Below, in pieces: positions 44,818 through 54,141 of a stretch of DNA of 64,000 bases. The notes beneath the pieces are model-generated. The model made no database searches, had not been told where the DNA came from, and saw only the letters and a list, made by a program, of their open reading frames with translations. The DNA is taken from positions 2,914,001 through 2,978,000 of the forward strand of contig NZ_LN868938.1 of the NCBI RefSeq assembly GCF_001182745.1. Direction: 5' to 3'. A program made the position numbers and the translations under genes. Every line of letters starts with the position of its first letter. Positions within the stretch are counted from its first letter, which is position 1. This stretch comes from Nocardia farcinica. GTDB lineage: Bacteria; Actinomycetota; Actinomycetes; Mycobacteriales; Mycobacteriaceae.

Positions 44818-46491
44818 TCAGCCTTCCTGCATCGGGATGCGCACGCCGCGCTCCCGGGCGACCTCGGCCGCGTGGTCGTAGCCCGCGTCCACGTGCCGGA
44901 TGACGCCCATGCCGGGGTCGTTGGTCAGCACGCGCTCGAGCTTCTGGGCGGCCAGTTCGGTGCCGTCGGCGATGCACACCTGGCCGGCGTGGATGGAGCG
45001 GCCCATGCCGACACCGCCGCCGTGGTGGATGGACACCCACGACGCGCCGGAGGCGGTGTTGACCAGGGCGTTGAGCAGCGGCCAGTCGGCGATGGCGTCG
45101 GAGCCGTCGGCCATCGCCTCGGTCTCGCGGTAGGGCGAGGCCACCGAACCGGAGTCGAGGTGGTCGCGGCCGATGGCGACCGGCGCGGACAGTTCACCGG
45201 AGGCCACCATCTCGTTGAACTTCAGGCCGGCACGGTGGCGTTCGCCGTAGCCGAGCCAGCAGATACGCGCGGGCAGCCCCTCGAACTTCACCTTCTCCCC
45301 CGCCATGGTGATCCACCGCTTCAGGTGCTCGTTCTCGGGGAACAGCTCGAGGATCGCGCGGTCGGTGGCGGCGATGTCCTTCGGATCGCCCGACAGCGCG
45401 GCCCAGCGGAACGGGCCGAGGCCCTCCTCGAACAGCGGGCGGATGTAGGCGGGCACGAAGCCGGGGAACGCGAAGGCGCGCTCGTAGCCGCCCTTGCGTG
45501 CCTCGTCGCGGATGGAGTTGCCGTAGTCGAACACCTCCGCGCCCTTGTCCAGGAAGCCGACCATCGCCTCGACGTGCTTGGCCATCGAGGCCTGCGCGGC
45601 CTCGGTGAACCAGGCGGGGTCCTTCTCGGCCATGGTGTGCCAGTCCGCGAGCGCGACGCCCACCGGCAGGTAGGACAACGGATCGTGCGCGGAGGTCTGG
45701 TCGGTGACGATGTCGATCGGGGCGTCCATCGCCAGCAGCTGGGGGAAGATCTCGGCGGCGTTACCGAGCAGGCCGATCGAGAGCGGCTTGCGCTCGTCAC
45801 GGGCCGCGAGCGCCAGCTTCAGCGCCTCCTCGACGGTGTCGGCCCTGGTGTCGAGGTAGCCGTGCGCGATGCGGCGGTCGATGCGCGCGGGGTCGCATTC
45901 CACGCAGATCGCCACGCCCTCGTTCATGGTCACCGCCAGCGGCTGCGCGCCGCCCATGCCGCCCAGGCCCGCGGTCAGGGTGATGGTGCCGGCCAGCGTG
46001 CCGCCGAAACGCTTGCGCGCGACCGCGCCGAAGGTCTCGTAGGTGCCCTGCAGGATGCCCTGACTGCCGATGTAGATCCACGAGCCTGCGGTCATCTGGC
46101 CGTACATGATGAGGCCGAGCTGCTCGAGCTTGCGGAACTCCTCCCAGTTGGCCCAGTCGCCCACCAGGTTCGAGTTGGCCAGCAGCACGCGCGGCGCCCA
46201 CTCGTGGGTGCGGAAGACACCGACCGGCTTGCCGGACTGCACGAGCAGGGTCTCGTCGTTCTTCAGCGTCTTCAGGGTGCGCACGATCGCGTCGAACGCC
46301 TCCCAGCTGCGCGCCGCCCGGCCGGTGCCGCCGTAGACCACCAGATCGTCGGGCCGTTCGGCCACTTCGGGGTCGAGGTTGTTCATCAGCATCCGCAGCG
46401 CGCCTTCCTGCTGCCAGCCCAGCGCGCTCAGTTCGGTTCCGCGGGCGGCGCGCACGGGGCGCGGGCCGGGCGGGGTGGATGCGTTCGTCAT
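44818..46491 (-). CDS. hutU: Urocanate hydratase
   Basis: 557 residues. Converts urocanate to imidazolone-propionate using tightly bound NAD+. [40 protein letters not shown] N-terminus, [31 protein letters not shown] (NAD site), [17 protein letters not shown] and [17 protein letters not shown] are all classical. ATG 46491 (MTNAST) with GGAGAGAAC upstream is used; 13 extra in-frame codons upstream lack a ribosome site. Single gene, divergent from the short glutamate dehydrogenase. Confidence 0.95.
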   Translation of the reverse strand: MTNASTPPGPRPVRAARGTELSALGWQQEGALRMLMNNLDPEVAERPDDLVVYGGTGRAARSWEAFDAIVRTLKTLKNDETLLVQSGKPVGVFRTHEWAPRVLLANSNLVGDWANWEEFRKLEQLGLIMYGQMTAGSWIYIGSQGILQGTYETFGAVARKRFGGTLAGTITLTAGLGGMGGAQPLAVTMNEGVAICVECDPARIDRRIAHGYLDTRADTVEEALKLALAARDERKPLSIGLLGNAAEIFPQLLAMDAPIDIVTDQTSAHDPLSYLPVGVALADWHTMAEKDPAWFTEAAQASMAKHVEAMVGFLDKGAEVFDYGNSIRDEARKGGYERAFAFPGFVPAYIRPLFEEGLGPFRWAALSGDPKDIAATDRAILELFPENEHLKRWITMAGEKVKFEGLPARICWLGYGERHRAGLKFNEMVASGELSAPVAIGRDHLDSGSVASPYRETEAMADGSDAIADWPLLNALVNTASGASWVSIHHGGGVGMGRSIHAGQVCIADGTELAAQKLERVLTNDPGMGVIRHVDAGYDHAAEVARERGVRIPMQEG

Positions 46492-46547
46492 TGTTCTCTC
46501 CTCGGAATCGGAAAATGTGCGCCGGGTCACGAGAAACCGGAGTTAGG

Positions 46548-46579
46548 TGTATAGTCCTGTATATACAAGCAACTGTCAA
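46548..46579 (-). promoter_or_regulatory. hutU promoter and HutC-type operator, divergent to glutamate dehydrogenase
   Basis: Minus strand -35 TTGACA (46574-46579); -10 TATACA at 46548-46553 would need a long 20-base spacer, or the overlapping ACTATA (46550-46555) gives 18. The spacer carries the perfect palindrome TGTATATACA (46558-46567), the TGTA-N2-TACA form known for Pseudomonas HutC. Placed to control hutU and perhaps gdh. Confidence 0.65.
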
Positions 46580-46689
46580 GCGACCGGCGCAGCGCGCCCT
46601 CGTGTGCGACCACCCCTGGCCGCCCGCGACCTGCGCCCGGCCGCGCCCCGGCGCGGAAACGGTGACATTTCCGCTGGAAGGTAGTGGAC

Positions 46690-49600
46690 ATGACGGCAAC
46701 TTCTTCGGTTCCGGATGCGGCGTCGCGACCGCGGCGGCGCGTCGACGGCGACTGGGACGACCGCCTCCGCAACACCCCGATCGCACCCGCGCTGAGCGGG
46801 CACTACAGCGCGGTCATACCCGAAGGCTATAAGCGCGACACCTCCCCCGAGCGGGCCCTCGCCGACCTCGGACGGCTCGAAGCGCTCGACGACGGCGCGG
46901 TCGATCTGCGCATGGAACGGCTGCCCGGCACCGCCGGCGAGTGGCGGCTCACCCTGTATGTCGCCGGGCGGGCCGCCTCGCTGAGCGAGGTGATGCCGAT
47001 CCTGCAGAGCCTGGGCGTGCACGTTCTCGACGAGCGGCCCTACCGCCTGACCACCGCCGCCGGAATCGACTGCCGCCTGTACCGGTTCACCCTGCGCTAC
47101 CCCGACCACGTGCCGGCCGAGCCGCTGGACGAGGCCGACTTCGCACGCCGCTGCACCGACACCTGCGCCGCGATCTGGCACGGCCGCGCCGAGGCCGACC
47201 GTTTCAACGAGCTGGTCGCCCGGGCGGGCCTGGACCACCGCCAGGTCACCGTGCTGCGCGCCTACGCCAACTATCTGCGCCAGGGCGGCTTCCCCTACAG
47301 CGCCGACCACATCGCCACCGTGCTCGGCGCACACCCGGGCCCGACCCGCGCGCTGGTGCGGCTGTTCGAAGCCCGCTTCGACCCCGACGGCACCGCGGGT
47401 GACGCCGACGCACTGCGCGAGCGGCTCGAGCGCACCATCGCCGAGGTGCCGGGACTCGACACCGACCGCATCCTGCGCGGCTACCTCGGCGCCGTCCTGG
47501 CGACGCTGCGGACCAATCACTACCTCGGCGGTCCCGGCCACGAACCCGACTGCCTGGCACTGAAATTCGACCCGCGCCGGATTCCGGAACTGCCGCTGCC
47601 GCGCCCGCACTTCGAGATCTACGTGTACTCGCCCCGCGTGGAGGGGGTGCACATGCGCTTCGGTGCGGTGGCCCGCGGCGGGTTGCGGTGGTCGGACCGC
47701 AAGGAGGACTTCCGCACCGAAGTGCTCGGCCTGGCCAAGGCCCAGGCGGTGAAGAACGCCGTCATCGTGCCCGCGGGCGCCAAGGGCGGATTCGTGGTCA
47801 AGCGCCCGCCCGCGAGCACCGGCGACCCCGCCGCCGACCGCGAGGCCCACCGCGCCGAAGGGGTGCGCTGCTACCGCACCTTCATCGGCGGGCTGCTCGA
47901 CATCACCGACTCGGTGGACCGCGCGACCGGCGCCGTGCGGCCGCCCGCACGGGTGCGTCGCCACGACGGCGACGACACCTACCTCGTGGTCGCCGCCGAC
48001 AAGGGCACCGCGGCGTTCTCCGACATCGCCAACGAGGTGGCCGCCGCGCACGGCTTCTGGCTCGGCGACGCCTTCGCCTCCGGCGGCTCGGTCGGCTACG
48101 ACCACAAGGCGCTGGGCATCACCGCCCGCGGCGCCTGGGAGAGCGTGAAGCGGCACTTCCGCGAACTGGGTCTCGACCCGCGGCACGACGACTTCACCGT
48201 GGTCGGCATCGGCGACATGAGCGGTGACGTGTTCGGCAACGGGATGCTGGCCAGCAGGCACATCCGACTGGTCGCGGCCTTCGACCACCGCCACATCTTC
48301 CTCGACCCCGACCCCGACGCGGCCACCTCCTACGCCGAACGCGCGCGCCTGTTCGACACGCCCCGCTCGTCGTGGGCGGACTACTCGCCCGAGCTGATCA
48401 GCGCGGGCGGCGGGGTGTGGGAGCGGACGGTGAAATCGGTGCCGATCAGCCCGCAGGCGCGCGCGGCGCTCGGCCTGCCCGCCGAGGTGACCAGGCTGAC
48501 CCCGCCGGAACTGATCCGGGCCATTCTCCGCGCGCCGGTGGATCTGCTGTGGAACGGCGGCATCGGCACCTACGTCAAGGCGGCCACCGAGACGGCGCTG
48601 GACGTCGGCGACAAGAACAACGACGCGGTCCGCGTCGACGGCGCCGAGGTGCGCGCCCGGGTGGTCGGCGAGGGCGGCAATCTCGGCTTCACCCAGCGCG
48701 GCCGTATCGAATACGCCCGCGCGGGCGGCCGGATCAACACCGATGCCCTCGACAACTCGGCCGGGGTGGACTGCTCCGACCACGAGGTCAACATCAAGAT
48801 CCTGCTCGACGGGCTGGTGGGCGCCGGACGGCTGAGCACCGCCGAACGCAACGCGCTGCTGGCCGAGATGGCCGCCGAGGTCTGCCGGCTGGTGTTGGCC
48901 GACAACGAGTCCCAGAACCAGCTGATGGGTACCGCCCGCGCCCGCGCGGTCGCCTCGCTGGCCGTGCACGGCCGGCTCATCGACCACCTCGAGCGCGAGT
49001 ACGGCCTCGACCGCGACCTGGAGGTGCTGCCGTCGAAGCAGGAGATCGCCGCGCGCCGCCGCGCCGGGCATGGCCTCACCTCACCGGAGCTCGCTACGCT
49101 GCTCGCGCACGTCAAGCTCGCCCTGCGGGCCGATCTGCTGGCCGGTCCGCTGCCCGACGACCCGGCCTTCGCCGAGCACCTGGCCGGCTACTTCCCGCAG
49201 CGCCTGCGCGCCGAGTACGCCGAGGCGATCGCCGCGCATCCGCTGCGCCGCGAGATCGTGGCGACGGTGCTGACCAACGACGTGGTGGACAACGGCGGCA
49301 TCACCTACGCCTACCGGCTCACCGAGGAGTCCGGCGCCGACAACGCCGACGCCGTGCGCGCGTTCGCGGTCGTCACCGCGGTGTTCGACCTGCCCGGACT
49401 GTGGCGCGACATCCGCGGCGCGGGACTGAGCGCGGACCTCACCGACGAGCTGATCGTGCTCAGCCGCCGCCTGCTCGACCGCGCCGCGCGCTGGATGCTG
49501 ACCCAACGCCCGCAGCCGCTGGCGGTGGCCGAGGAGATCGCGCGGTTCCGCGGCGGGATCGCCGAACTCACCCCGCGGGTGGCCGGGTGGCTGTCCGGCC

Positions 49601-50088
49601 GCGACGCCGCCGCGCTGCGCACCCGCACCGCCGCGTTGACCGATCGCGGGGTGCCCGCGGAGCTGGCCGAGCGGGTGGCGCTGCTGCTGGACCGCTTCGC
49701 CCTGCTCGACATCATCGAGGTCGCCGCGGCCACCGGGCGCCCGGCGGCGGCGGTGGCGCCGGTGTACTACCTGCTCGGCGAACGGCTGGGCGTGGTGCCG
49801 CAGCTGATGGCGGTCTCGCGGCTCGAGCGCGGCACCAAGTGGAACGCGCTGGCACGGGTGGCCCTGCGCGACGAGCTCTACGACACCATCCGGGCACTGT
49901 GCCGGGACGTGCTCACCGACGGCGAGCCCGGCGAGTCCGCCGAACGCGTGATCGACGACTGGGCGCAGCGCTGTGCGGCCAAGCTCGACCGCACGCAACG
50001 TATCCTCGAGGCAATCTCGGAATCGGGCGACCGGGATCTGGCGGCGTTGTCGGTGGCGACGCGCCAGCTTCGGGCGCTGGCGCGATGA
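46690..50088 (+). CDS. gdh: NAD-specific glutamate dehydrogenase, short form
   Basis: 1132 residues. Oxidises glutamate, the hut end product, to 2-oxoglutarate. Core motifs: VHMRFGAVARGGLRWSDRKEDFRTEVLGLAKAQAVKNAVIVPAGAKGGFVVK (substrate Lys region), FVVADKGTA-like VVAADKGTAAFSDIANE, GDMSGDVFGNGML, WNGGIGTYVKA and VVGEGGNLGFTQRGRIE. Bacterial NAD-GDHs of this family are usually about 1,600 residues; here the N-terminal 400-450 residues are absent, and the 150-base gap to hutU leaves no room for them. The size is close to the 115-kDa class. ATG 46690 has GGAAGG at 8 bases; an in-frame GTG six bases earlier is too close. Followed after 61 bases by hutC. Confidence 0.9.
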   Translation: MTATSSVPDAASRPRRRVDGDWDDRLRNTPIAPALSGHYSAVIPEGYKRDTSPERALADLGRLEALDDGAVDLRMERLPGTAGEWRLTLYVAGRAASLSEVMPILQSLGVHVLDERPYRLTTAAGIDCRLYRFTLRYPDHVPAEPLDEADFARRCTDTCAAIWHGRAEADRFNELVARAGLDHRQVTVLRAYANYLRQGGFPYSADHIATVLGAHPGPTRALVRLFEARFDPDGTAGDADALRERLERTIAEVPGLDTDRILRGYLGAVLATLRTNHYLGGPGHEPDCLALKFDPRRIPELPLPRPHFEIYVYSPRVEGVHMRFGAVARGGLRWSDRKEDFRTEVLGLAKAQAVKNAVIVPAGAKGGFVVKRPPASTGDPAADREAHRAEGVRCYRTFIGGLLDITDSVDRATGAVRPPARVRRHDGDDTYLVVAADKGTAAFSDIANEVAAAHGFWLGDAFASGGSVGYDHKALGITARGAWESVKRHFRELGLDPRHDDFTVVGIGDMSGDVFGNGMLASRHIRLVAAFDHRHIFLDPDPDAATSYAERARLFDTPRSSWADYSPELISAGGGVWERTVKSVPISPQARAALGLPAEVTRLTPPELIRAILRAPVDLLWNGGIGTYVKAATETALDVGDKNNDAVRVDGAEVRARVVGEGGNLGFTQRGRIEYARAGGRINTDALDNSAGVDCSDHEVNIKILLDGLVGAGRLSTAERNALLAEMAAEVCRLVLADNESQNQLMGTARARAVASLAVHGRLIDHLEREYGLDRDLEVLPSKQEIAARRRAGHGLTSPELATLLAHVKLALRADLLAGPLPDDPAFAEHLAGYFPQRLRAEYAEAIAAHPLRREIVATVLTNDVVDNGGITYAYRLTEESGADNADAVRAFAVVTAVFDLPGLWRDIRGAGLSADLTDELIVLSRRLLDRAARWMLTQRPQPLAVAEEIARFRGGIAELTPRVAGWLSGRDAAALRTRTAALTDRGVPAELAERVALLLDRFALLDIIEVAAATGRPAAAVAPVYYLLGERLGVVPQLMAVSRLERGTKWNALARVALRDELYDTIRALCRDVLTDGEPGESAERVIDDWAQRCAAKLDRTQRILEAISESGDRDLAALSVATRQLRALAR

Positions 50089-50149
50089 TTCACCTCGGCG
50101 CGCAGCCCGTGGCACAGCAGCCCGGTGAGACAAGGGAACGGATGTCGGT

Positions 50150-50905
50150 GTGGCGATCGAAGTAGTCGACGCGGAACTGGCCGCGGTGTACGACGCACTG
50201 GGGAGCGAGTTCGCCGCGTACGAGCGCGTCAAGCAGCTCATCGTCTCGCAGATCAAGGGCGGCCGGTGGCGTGCGGGCGACCAGATCCCCTCGGAGAACC
50301 AGCTCGTCAGCGCGCTGGGGCTGTCCAGGATGACGATCAACCGCGCGCTGCGCGACCTCACCGCCGAGGGCGTGCTGAACCGGGTGATGGGGGTGGGCAC
50401 CTTCGTCGCCCCCACCAAGGCGGCCTCGCCGCTGTTCGAGGTGAAGAACATCGCCGACGAGATCCAGCAGCGCGGCCACCGGCACCGCACCGAAGTGGTG
50501 TTCGTGCGGTCCGAGCACGCCGAGATCGGGCATCCGGTGCTCGGGGACGCCTTGGGCGGCAACGTCTTCCATTCGCTGATCGTGCATTTCGAGGACGATG
50601 TGCCGATCCAGGTGGAGGACCGCTATGTCAACCCGGCCGAGGCGCCGCACTACCTCGAGCAGGATTTCACCACGACCACCCCCAACACCTATCTCAGCGC
50701 GGTCGCGCCGCTGGAACGCGGCGAGCACGTGGTCGAGGCGGTGCTCGCCGCGCCGGAGGAGTGCCGCCTGCTCGGTGTCCCGCGCTCGGAGCCGTGCCTG
50801 CTGATCCGGCGCCGCACCTGGTCGGCGACCGGACTGGTGAGCGCGGCCCGGCTGATCCATCCCGGCTCGCGCAGCAGGCTGGAAGGCAGCTTCGGACCCA
50901 GCTAG
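50150..50905 (+). CDS. hutC: Histidine utilisation repressor, GntR/HutC family
   Basis: 251 residues. N-terminal GntR winged helix (AYERVKQLIVSQIKGGRWRAGDQIPSENQLVSALGLSRMTINRALRDLTAEGVLNRVMGVGTFVA) and C-terminal UTRA effector domain with the HutC-specific run FHSLIVHFEDDVPIQVEDRYVNP, ...EEC..LGVPRSEPCLLIRRRTWSATGLVSAARLIHPGSR. Urocanate is the known inducer in the family. GTG start. Three matching palindromes occur at the hut promoters in this window. Its TAG stop lies in a CTAG that also supplies the stop of the convergent LuxR-type gene. Confidence 0.93.
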   Translation: MAIEVVDAELAAVYDALGSEFAAYERVKQLIVSQIKGGRWRAGDQIPSENQLVSALGLSRMTINRALRDLTAEGVLNRVMGVGTFVAPTKAASPLFEVKNIADEIQQRGHRHRTEVVFVRSEHAEIGHPVLGDALGGNVFHSLIVHFEDDVPIQVEDRYVNPAEAPHYLEQDFTTTTPNTYLSAVAPLERGEHVVEAVLAAPEECRLLGVPRSEPCLLIRRRTWSATGLVSAARLIHPGSRSRLEGSFGPS

Positions 50906-52203
50906 CCGCTCTCGGCGACCGCCACGGCGGGGCGGCTCCCGGCGGCCGCCGCCCGCAGCCCGAGCGCCGCGGCCTCACCCCGGGTGGCCACACCCAGCTT
51001 CTTCAACACGCCCGCCACGTGGAACTTCACCGTGCTCTCGGCCAGCCCGAGCTCGCGCGCGATGGCCTTGTTGCGCATGCCCGCGCAGACCAGCGCGAGG
51101 ACTTCGCGCTGGCGCCGGTTGAGACCGGCGAGCAGGCTCTGATCGCCCGGCGCCGCGGGCGGCTCGAGCGGGATCCGGACGGTGACCCGCGAGCCCCAGC
51201 CCGGCACCGACTCGTAATCGGCGCGCGCGGCCAGGGCGGCGACCCGCCCGTGCAGGCGCCTGCGCAGCCCGTCCAGGTCGTCGAGGCCCTCCCCCTGGTC
51301 GCGGAGGTCCATGACCAGGGCGTCGTCGTCGCACTCCCAGGCGATGCGCAGCCGGGAGCCGCACCGGTTGAGGAAGGCGAGCACCACCGCGTGCGCCATC
51401 GCTCTGGCGCCGGAGGCCACCTCGCCGGGGATCGGCCTGCTGGTCGGCGGCGGCGCGACGAACTCCACCGCCAGGTCGCGGTCGCGCAGCAACGGCACGA
51501 TCTCCTCCCGCAGCCGGGCGAAAGCCGCCGCCGGTGACTCCTCGGCCAGGTTGCGGTCGGCCGACTGGGCCGCGCGCACGGCGAGCAGCGCCTCCGACGC
51601 GGCGGCGGCGGCGATGCCGCGGGCCCGGCCGTCGTCGAGGTTCGGGGCGCGCAGGGTGGCCAGGATCCCGGCCAGCGCCGCCTCGTGCGCGGCGGTGAGT
51701 TCGGCGGTGGCGCGGGCGCGTTCGCTGGAGGCGGCGCGCGACTCGGCCAGGTAGTCCGGCCCGGCCTGGGTCACCTGCTGCCGGATGGACACCGCGACCA
51801 GGCCGAAGATCGCCGCCAGCTGGTGCGGGCTCGGCAGTTCCCGCTCCGCGCGCGGCACCAGCACCAGCAACGTGCCGATGGCGTCGCGCACCAGCCACAG
51901 CGGGCGCGGCGCGCCCGCGAACCGCCCGACGGTGCTCGCCCAGCCACCGGGTGGCACAGTGTCTTTCAGGGCGTCGAGCTCGTCGATGGTCACCACGTCG
52001 ACCAGGTCCGGCGGGCCGGCCACCTTGCGCGGTCGGCCGGTGCACTCGCGGGTGAACACCACCAGGGCCCGGTGCGGCCAGCCCTCGGCCAGGTGCCGGG
52101 AGAGCCTGCGGGCGATCTCGCCGAGCGGCCCCTCGATCACCGCGCGCACCGCCGCCAGCTGGTCGCGCGCGTGGTCGCACGCCGGGTGCGCTGATCGGGT
52201 CAT
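50902..52203 (-). CDS. LuxR-family regulator with atypical N-terminal sensory region
   Basis: 433 residues. The C-terminal LuxR/NarL helix-turn-helix is clear (GLNRRQREVLALVCAGMRNKAIARELGLAESTVKFHVAGVLKKLGVATRGEA). The first 360 residues have a GAF-like look (LWLVRDAIGTLLVLVPRAERELPSPHQLAAIFGLVAVSIRQQ). A helical stretch (about 155-250) follows, then a segment reminiscent of a degenerate histidine-kinase ATPase (AHAVVLAFLNRCGSRLRIAWECDDDALVMDLRDQGEGLDDLDGLRRRLHGRVAALA), with D-x-G-x-G only partly kept. Similar domain order occurs in actinobacterial regulators of alcohol and aromatic metabolism. Divergent from mscR, with 148 bases between. Confidence 0.75.
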   Translation of the reverse strand: MTRSAHPACDHARDQLAAVRAVIEGPLGEIARRLSRHLAEGWPHRALVVFTRECTGRPRKVAGPPDLVDVVTIDELDALKDTVPPGGWASTVGRFAGAPRPLWLVRDAIGTLLVLVPRAERELPSPHQLAAIFGLVAVSIRQQVTQAGPDYLAESRAASSERARATAELTAAHEAALAGILATLRAPNLDDGRARGIAAAAASEALLAVRAAQSADRNLAEESPAAAFARLREEIVPLLRDRDLAVEFVAPPPTSRPIPGEVASGARAMAHAVVLAFLNRCGSRLRIAWECDDDALVMDLRDQGEGLDDLDGLRRRLHGRVAALAARADYESVPGWGSRVTVRIPLEPPAAPGDQSLLAGLNRRQREVLALVCAGMRNKAIARELGLAESTVKFHVAGVLKKLGVATRGEAAALGLRAAAAGSRPAVAVAESG

Positions 52204-52303
52204 GGCCGGAGTCTAGCGACCGGGACTAGCCGAAGGTCGAGCCGATGCCCGCCTTCCGACCAGGTCGCGATCGGGGCGGGCGGCAGTAGCGTCGTGGGTG
52301 GCT

Positions 52304-52319
52304 ATGCGCGAACGCGCAT
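52304..52319. promoter_or_regulatory. Palindrome upstream of mscR
   Basis: ATGCGCG-AA-CGCGCAT, perfect 7-bp arms, 32 bases before the mscR ATG in the divergent region shared with the LuxR-type gene. Candidate operator; it also makes a spurious in-frame ATG for mscR. Confidence 0.4.
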
Positions 52320-52351
52320 GGATCCGCTACGTCTCGGAGGTACGAACACCC

Positions 52352-53437
52352 ATGCCACAGCAGGTACGCGGCGTCATCGCCAGGTCCACGGGCGCGCCGG
52401 TGGAGATCACCGACATCGTCATCCCGGATCCCGGGCCGGGTGAGGTCGTCGTCGCCGTCGCGGCGTGCGGGGTCTGCCACACCGACCTGACCTACCGCGA
52501 GGGCGGCATCAACGACGAGTTCCCCTTCCTGCTCGGCCACGAGGCCGCGGGCACGGTCGAATCCGTCGGTCCCGGTGTGGATTCCGTGCAGCCCGGCGAC
52601 TTCGTCGTGCTCAACTGGCGGGCGGTGTGCGGGCACTGCCGGGCCTGTCGGCGCGGACGGCCGCAGTACTGTTTCGACACCTTCAACGCCGAGCAGAAGA
52701 TGACCCTGCTCGACGGCACCGAACTCACCCCCGCCCTGGGCATCGGCGCCTTCGCCGAGAAGACCCTCGTGCACGCCGGGCAGTGCACCAAGGTCGACCC
52801 CGCCGCCGACCCGGCCGTGGCCGGGCTGCTGGGCTGCGGTGTGATGGCCGGGCTCGGCGCGGCGGTCAACACCGGCGGGGTGAGCCGCGGCGACAGCGTC
52901 GCGGTGATCGGCTGCGGCGGCGTCGGTGACGCGGCCATCGCCGGTGCGCGCCTGGCCGGCGCCGCCACCATCATCGCCGTCGACCGCGACCCGCGAAAGC
53001 TGGCCTGGGCCACCGACCTCGGCGCCACACACACCGTGGACGCGAGCCAGGTCGACGCGGTCGCGGCGATCCAGGACCTCACCGGCGGATTCGGCGCCGA
53101 CGTGGTGATCGACGCGGTGGGCCGTCCGGAGACCTGGAAGCAGGCCTTCTACGCCCGCGACCTGGCGGGCACCGTGGTGCTGGTCGGCGTCCCCACCCCG
53201 GACATGCGCCTGGAGATGCCGCTGATCGACTTCTTCTCCCGCGGCGGTGCGCTCAAGTCGTCCTGGTACGGCGACTGCCTGCCCGAGCGCGACTTCCCCT
53301 ACCTGGTGGACCTGTACCTGCAGGGGCGGCTGCCGCTGGAGAAGTTCGTCACCGAACGGATCGGGCTCGAGGACGTCGAGAAGGCCTTCCACACCATGCA
53401 CGCCGGCGAGGTGCTGCGCTCGGTGGTGATCCTGTGA
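52352..53437 (+). CDS. mscR: S-(hydroxymethyl)mycothiol dehydrogenase (mycothiol-dependent formaldehyde dehydrogenase)
   Basis: 361 residues, zinc class III-type alcohol dehydrogenase. [29 protein letters not shown] (catalytic Zn Cys/His/Glu), [26 protein letters not shown] (structural Zn four-Cys lobe), [23 protein letters not shown] (NAD Rossmann) and [33 protein letters not shown] and [16 protein letters not shown] are typical of the mycothiol enzyme. Oxidises the formaldehyde-mycothiol adduct. Start ATG after GGAGGTACG. The next gene overlaps its stop by four bases. Confidence 0.9.
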   Translation: MPQQVRGVIARSTGAPVEITDIVIPDPGPGEVVVAVAACGVCHTDLTYREGGINDEFPFLLGHEAAGTVESVGPGVDSVQPGDFVVLNWRAVCGHCRACRRGRPQYCFDTFNAEQKMTLLDGTELTPALGIGAFAEKTLVHAGQCTKVDPAADPAVAGLLGCGVMAGLGAAVNTGGVSRGDSVAVIGCGGVGDAAIAGARLAGAATIIAVDRDPRKLAWATDLGATHTVDASQVDAVAAIQDLTGGFGADVVIDAVGRPETWKQAFYARDLAGTVVLVGVPTPDMRLEMPLIDFFSRGGALKSSWYGDCLPERDFPYLVDLYLQGRLPLEKFVTERIGLEDVEKAFHTMHAGEVLRSVVIL

Positions 53438-54066
53438 GTGGCGCGTTGCGCATCGACCGGGTGGTCACCTCCGGGGTCTTCGAACTCGACGGCGGCTCCT
53501 GGAACGTGGACAACAACGTGTGGCTGATCGGCGACGACGACGAGGTCGTCGTGGTGGACGCCGCGCACGAGGCGGCGCCCATCCTCGCCGGTATCGGCGG
53601 ACGGAACGTGGTCGCGATCGTGTGCACGCACGGCCACAACGACCACGTCACGCACGCGCCGCAGCTGTCGGCCGACCTCGACGCGCCGCTGCTGCTGCAT
53701 CCCGGCGACGAGCCGCTGTGGCAGCTGACCCACCCGGGCCGGTCGTACAGTTCGCTCGCCGACGACCAGCGGATCGCCGTGGCGGGCACCGACATCCAGG
53801 TCATCCACACCCCCGGCCACTCCCCCGGCTCGGTCTGCCTGTACCTGCCGGAAGCGGGTGCGCTGTTCTCCGGCGACACCCTGTTCGCCGGCGGCCCCGG
53901 CGCCACCGGGCGCTCGTTCTCGGATTTCCCCACGATCATCGATTCGATCCGGGACCGCGTGCTGACCCTGCCGGAGGAGACCCGCGTGCACACCGGTCAC
54001 GGCGACGCCACCACGGTGGGCACCGAGGCGCCGCACCTGGCCGAGTGGATCGCCCGCGGCTACTGA
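53434..54066 (+). CDS. MBL-fold metallo-hydrolase (probable S-formylmycothiol/thioester hydrolase)
   Basis: 210 residues. Metallo-beta-lactamase fold of glyoxalase II type: [18 protein letters not shown], the metal motif [13 protein letters not shown] (H-x-H-x-D-H), [27 protein letters not shown] and a final [16 protein letters not shown] start coupled to mscR. The same gene pair occurs in mycobacteria, where this partner is thought to handle the S-formylmycothiol made by MscR; that role is inferred. Confidence 0.85.
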   Translation: MSGALRIDRVVTSGVFELDGGSWNVDNNVWLIGDDDEVVVVDAAHEAAPILAGIGGRNVVAIVCTHGHNDHVTHAPQLSADLDAPLLLHPGDEPLWQLTHPGRSYSSLADDQRIAVAGTDIQVIHTPGHSPGSVCLYLPEAGALFSGDTLFAGGPGATGRSFSDFPTIIDSIRDRVLTLPEETRVHTGHGDATTVGTEAPHLAEWIARGY

Positions 54067-54090
54067 TCCGACGGCTGCCGATACGACAAG

Positions 54091-54127
54091 GCCCCCGGCG
54101 CACCAGGTGGTTCGGTGCGCCGGGGGC
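54091..54127. terminator. Bidirectional hairpin between the mscR operon and the aldehyde dehydrogenase operon
   Basis: GCCCCCGGCGCACC (54091-54104), 9-base loop, GGTGCGCCGGGGGC (54114-54127). Perfect 14-bp stem between convergent operons. Confidence 0.8.
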
Positions 54128-54141
54128 GTCGCGGTGCGCTG

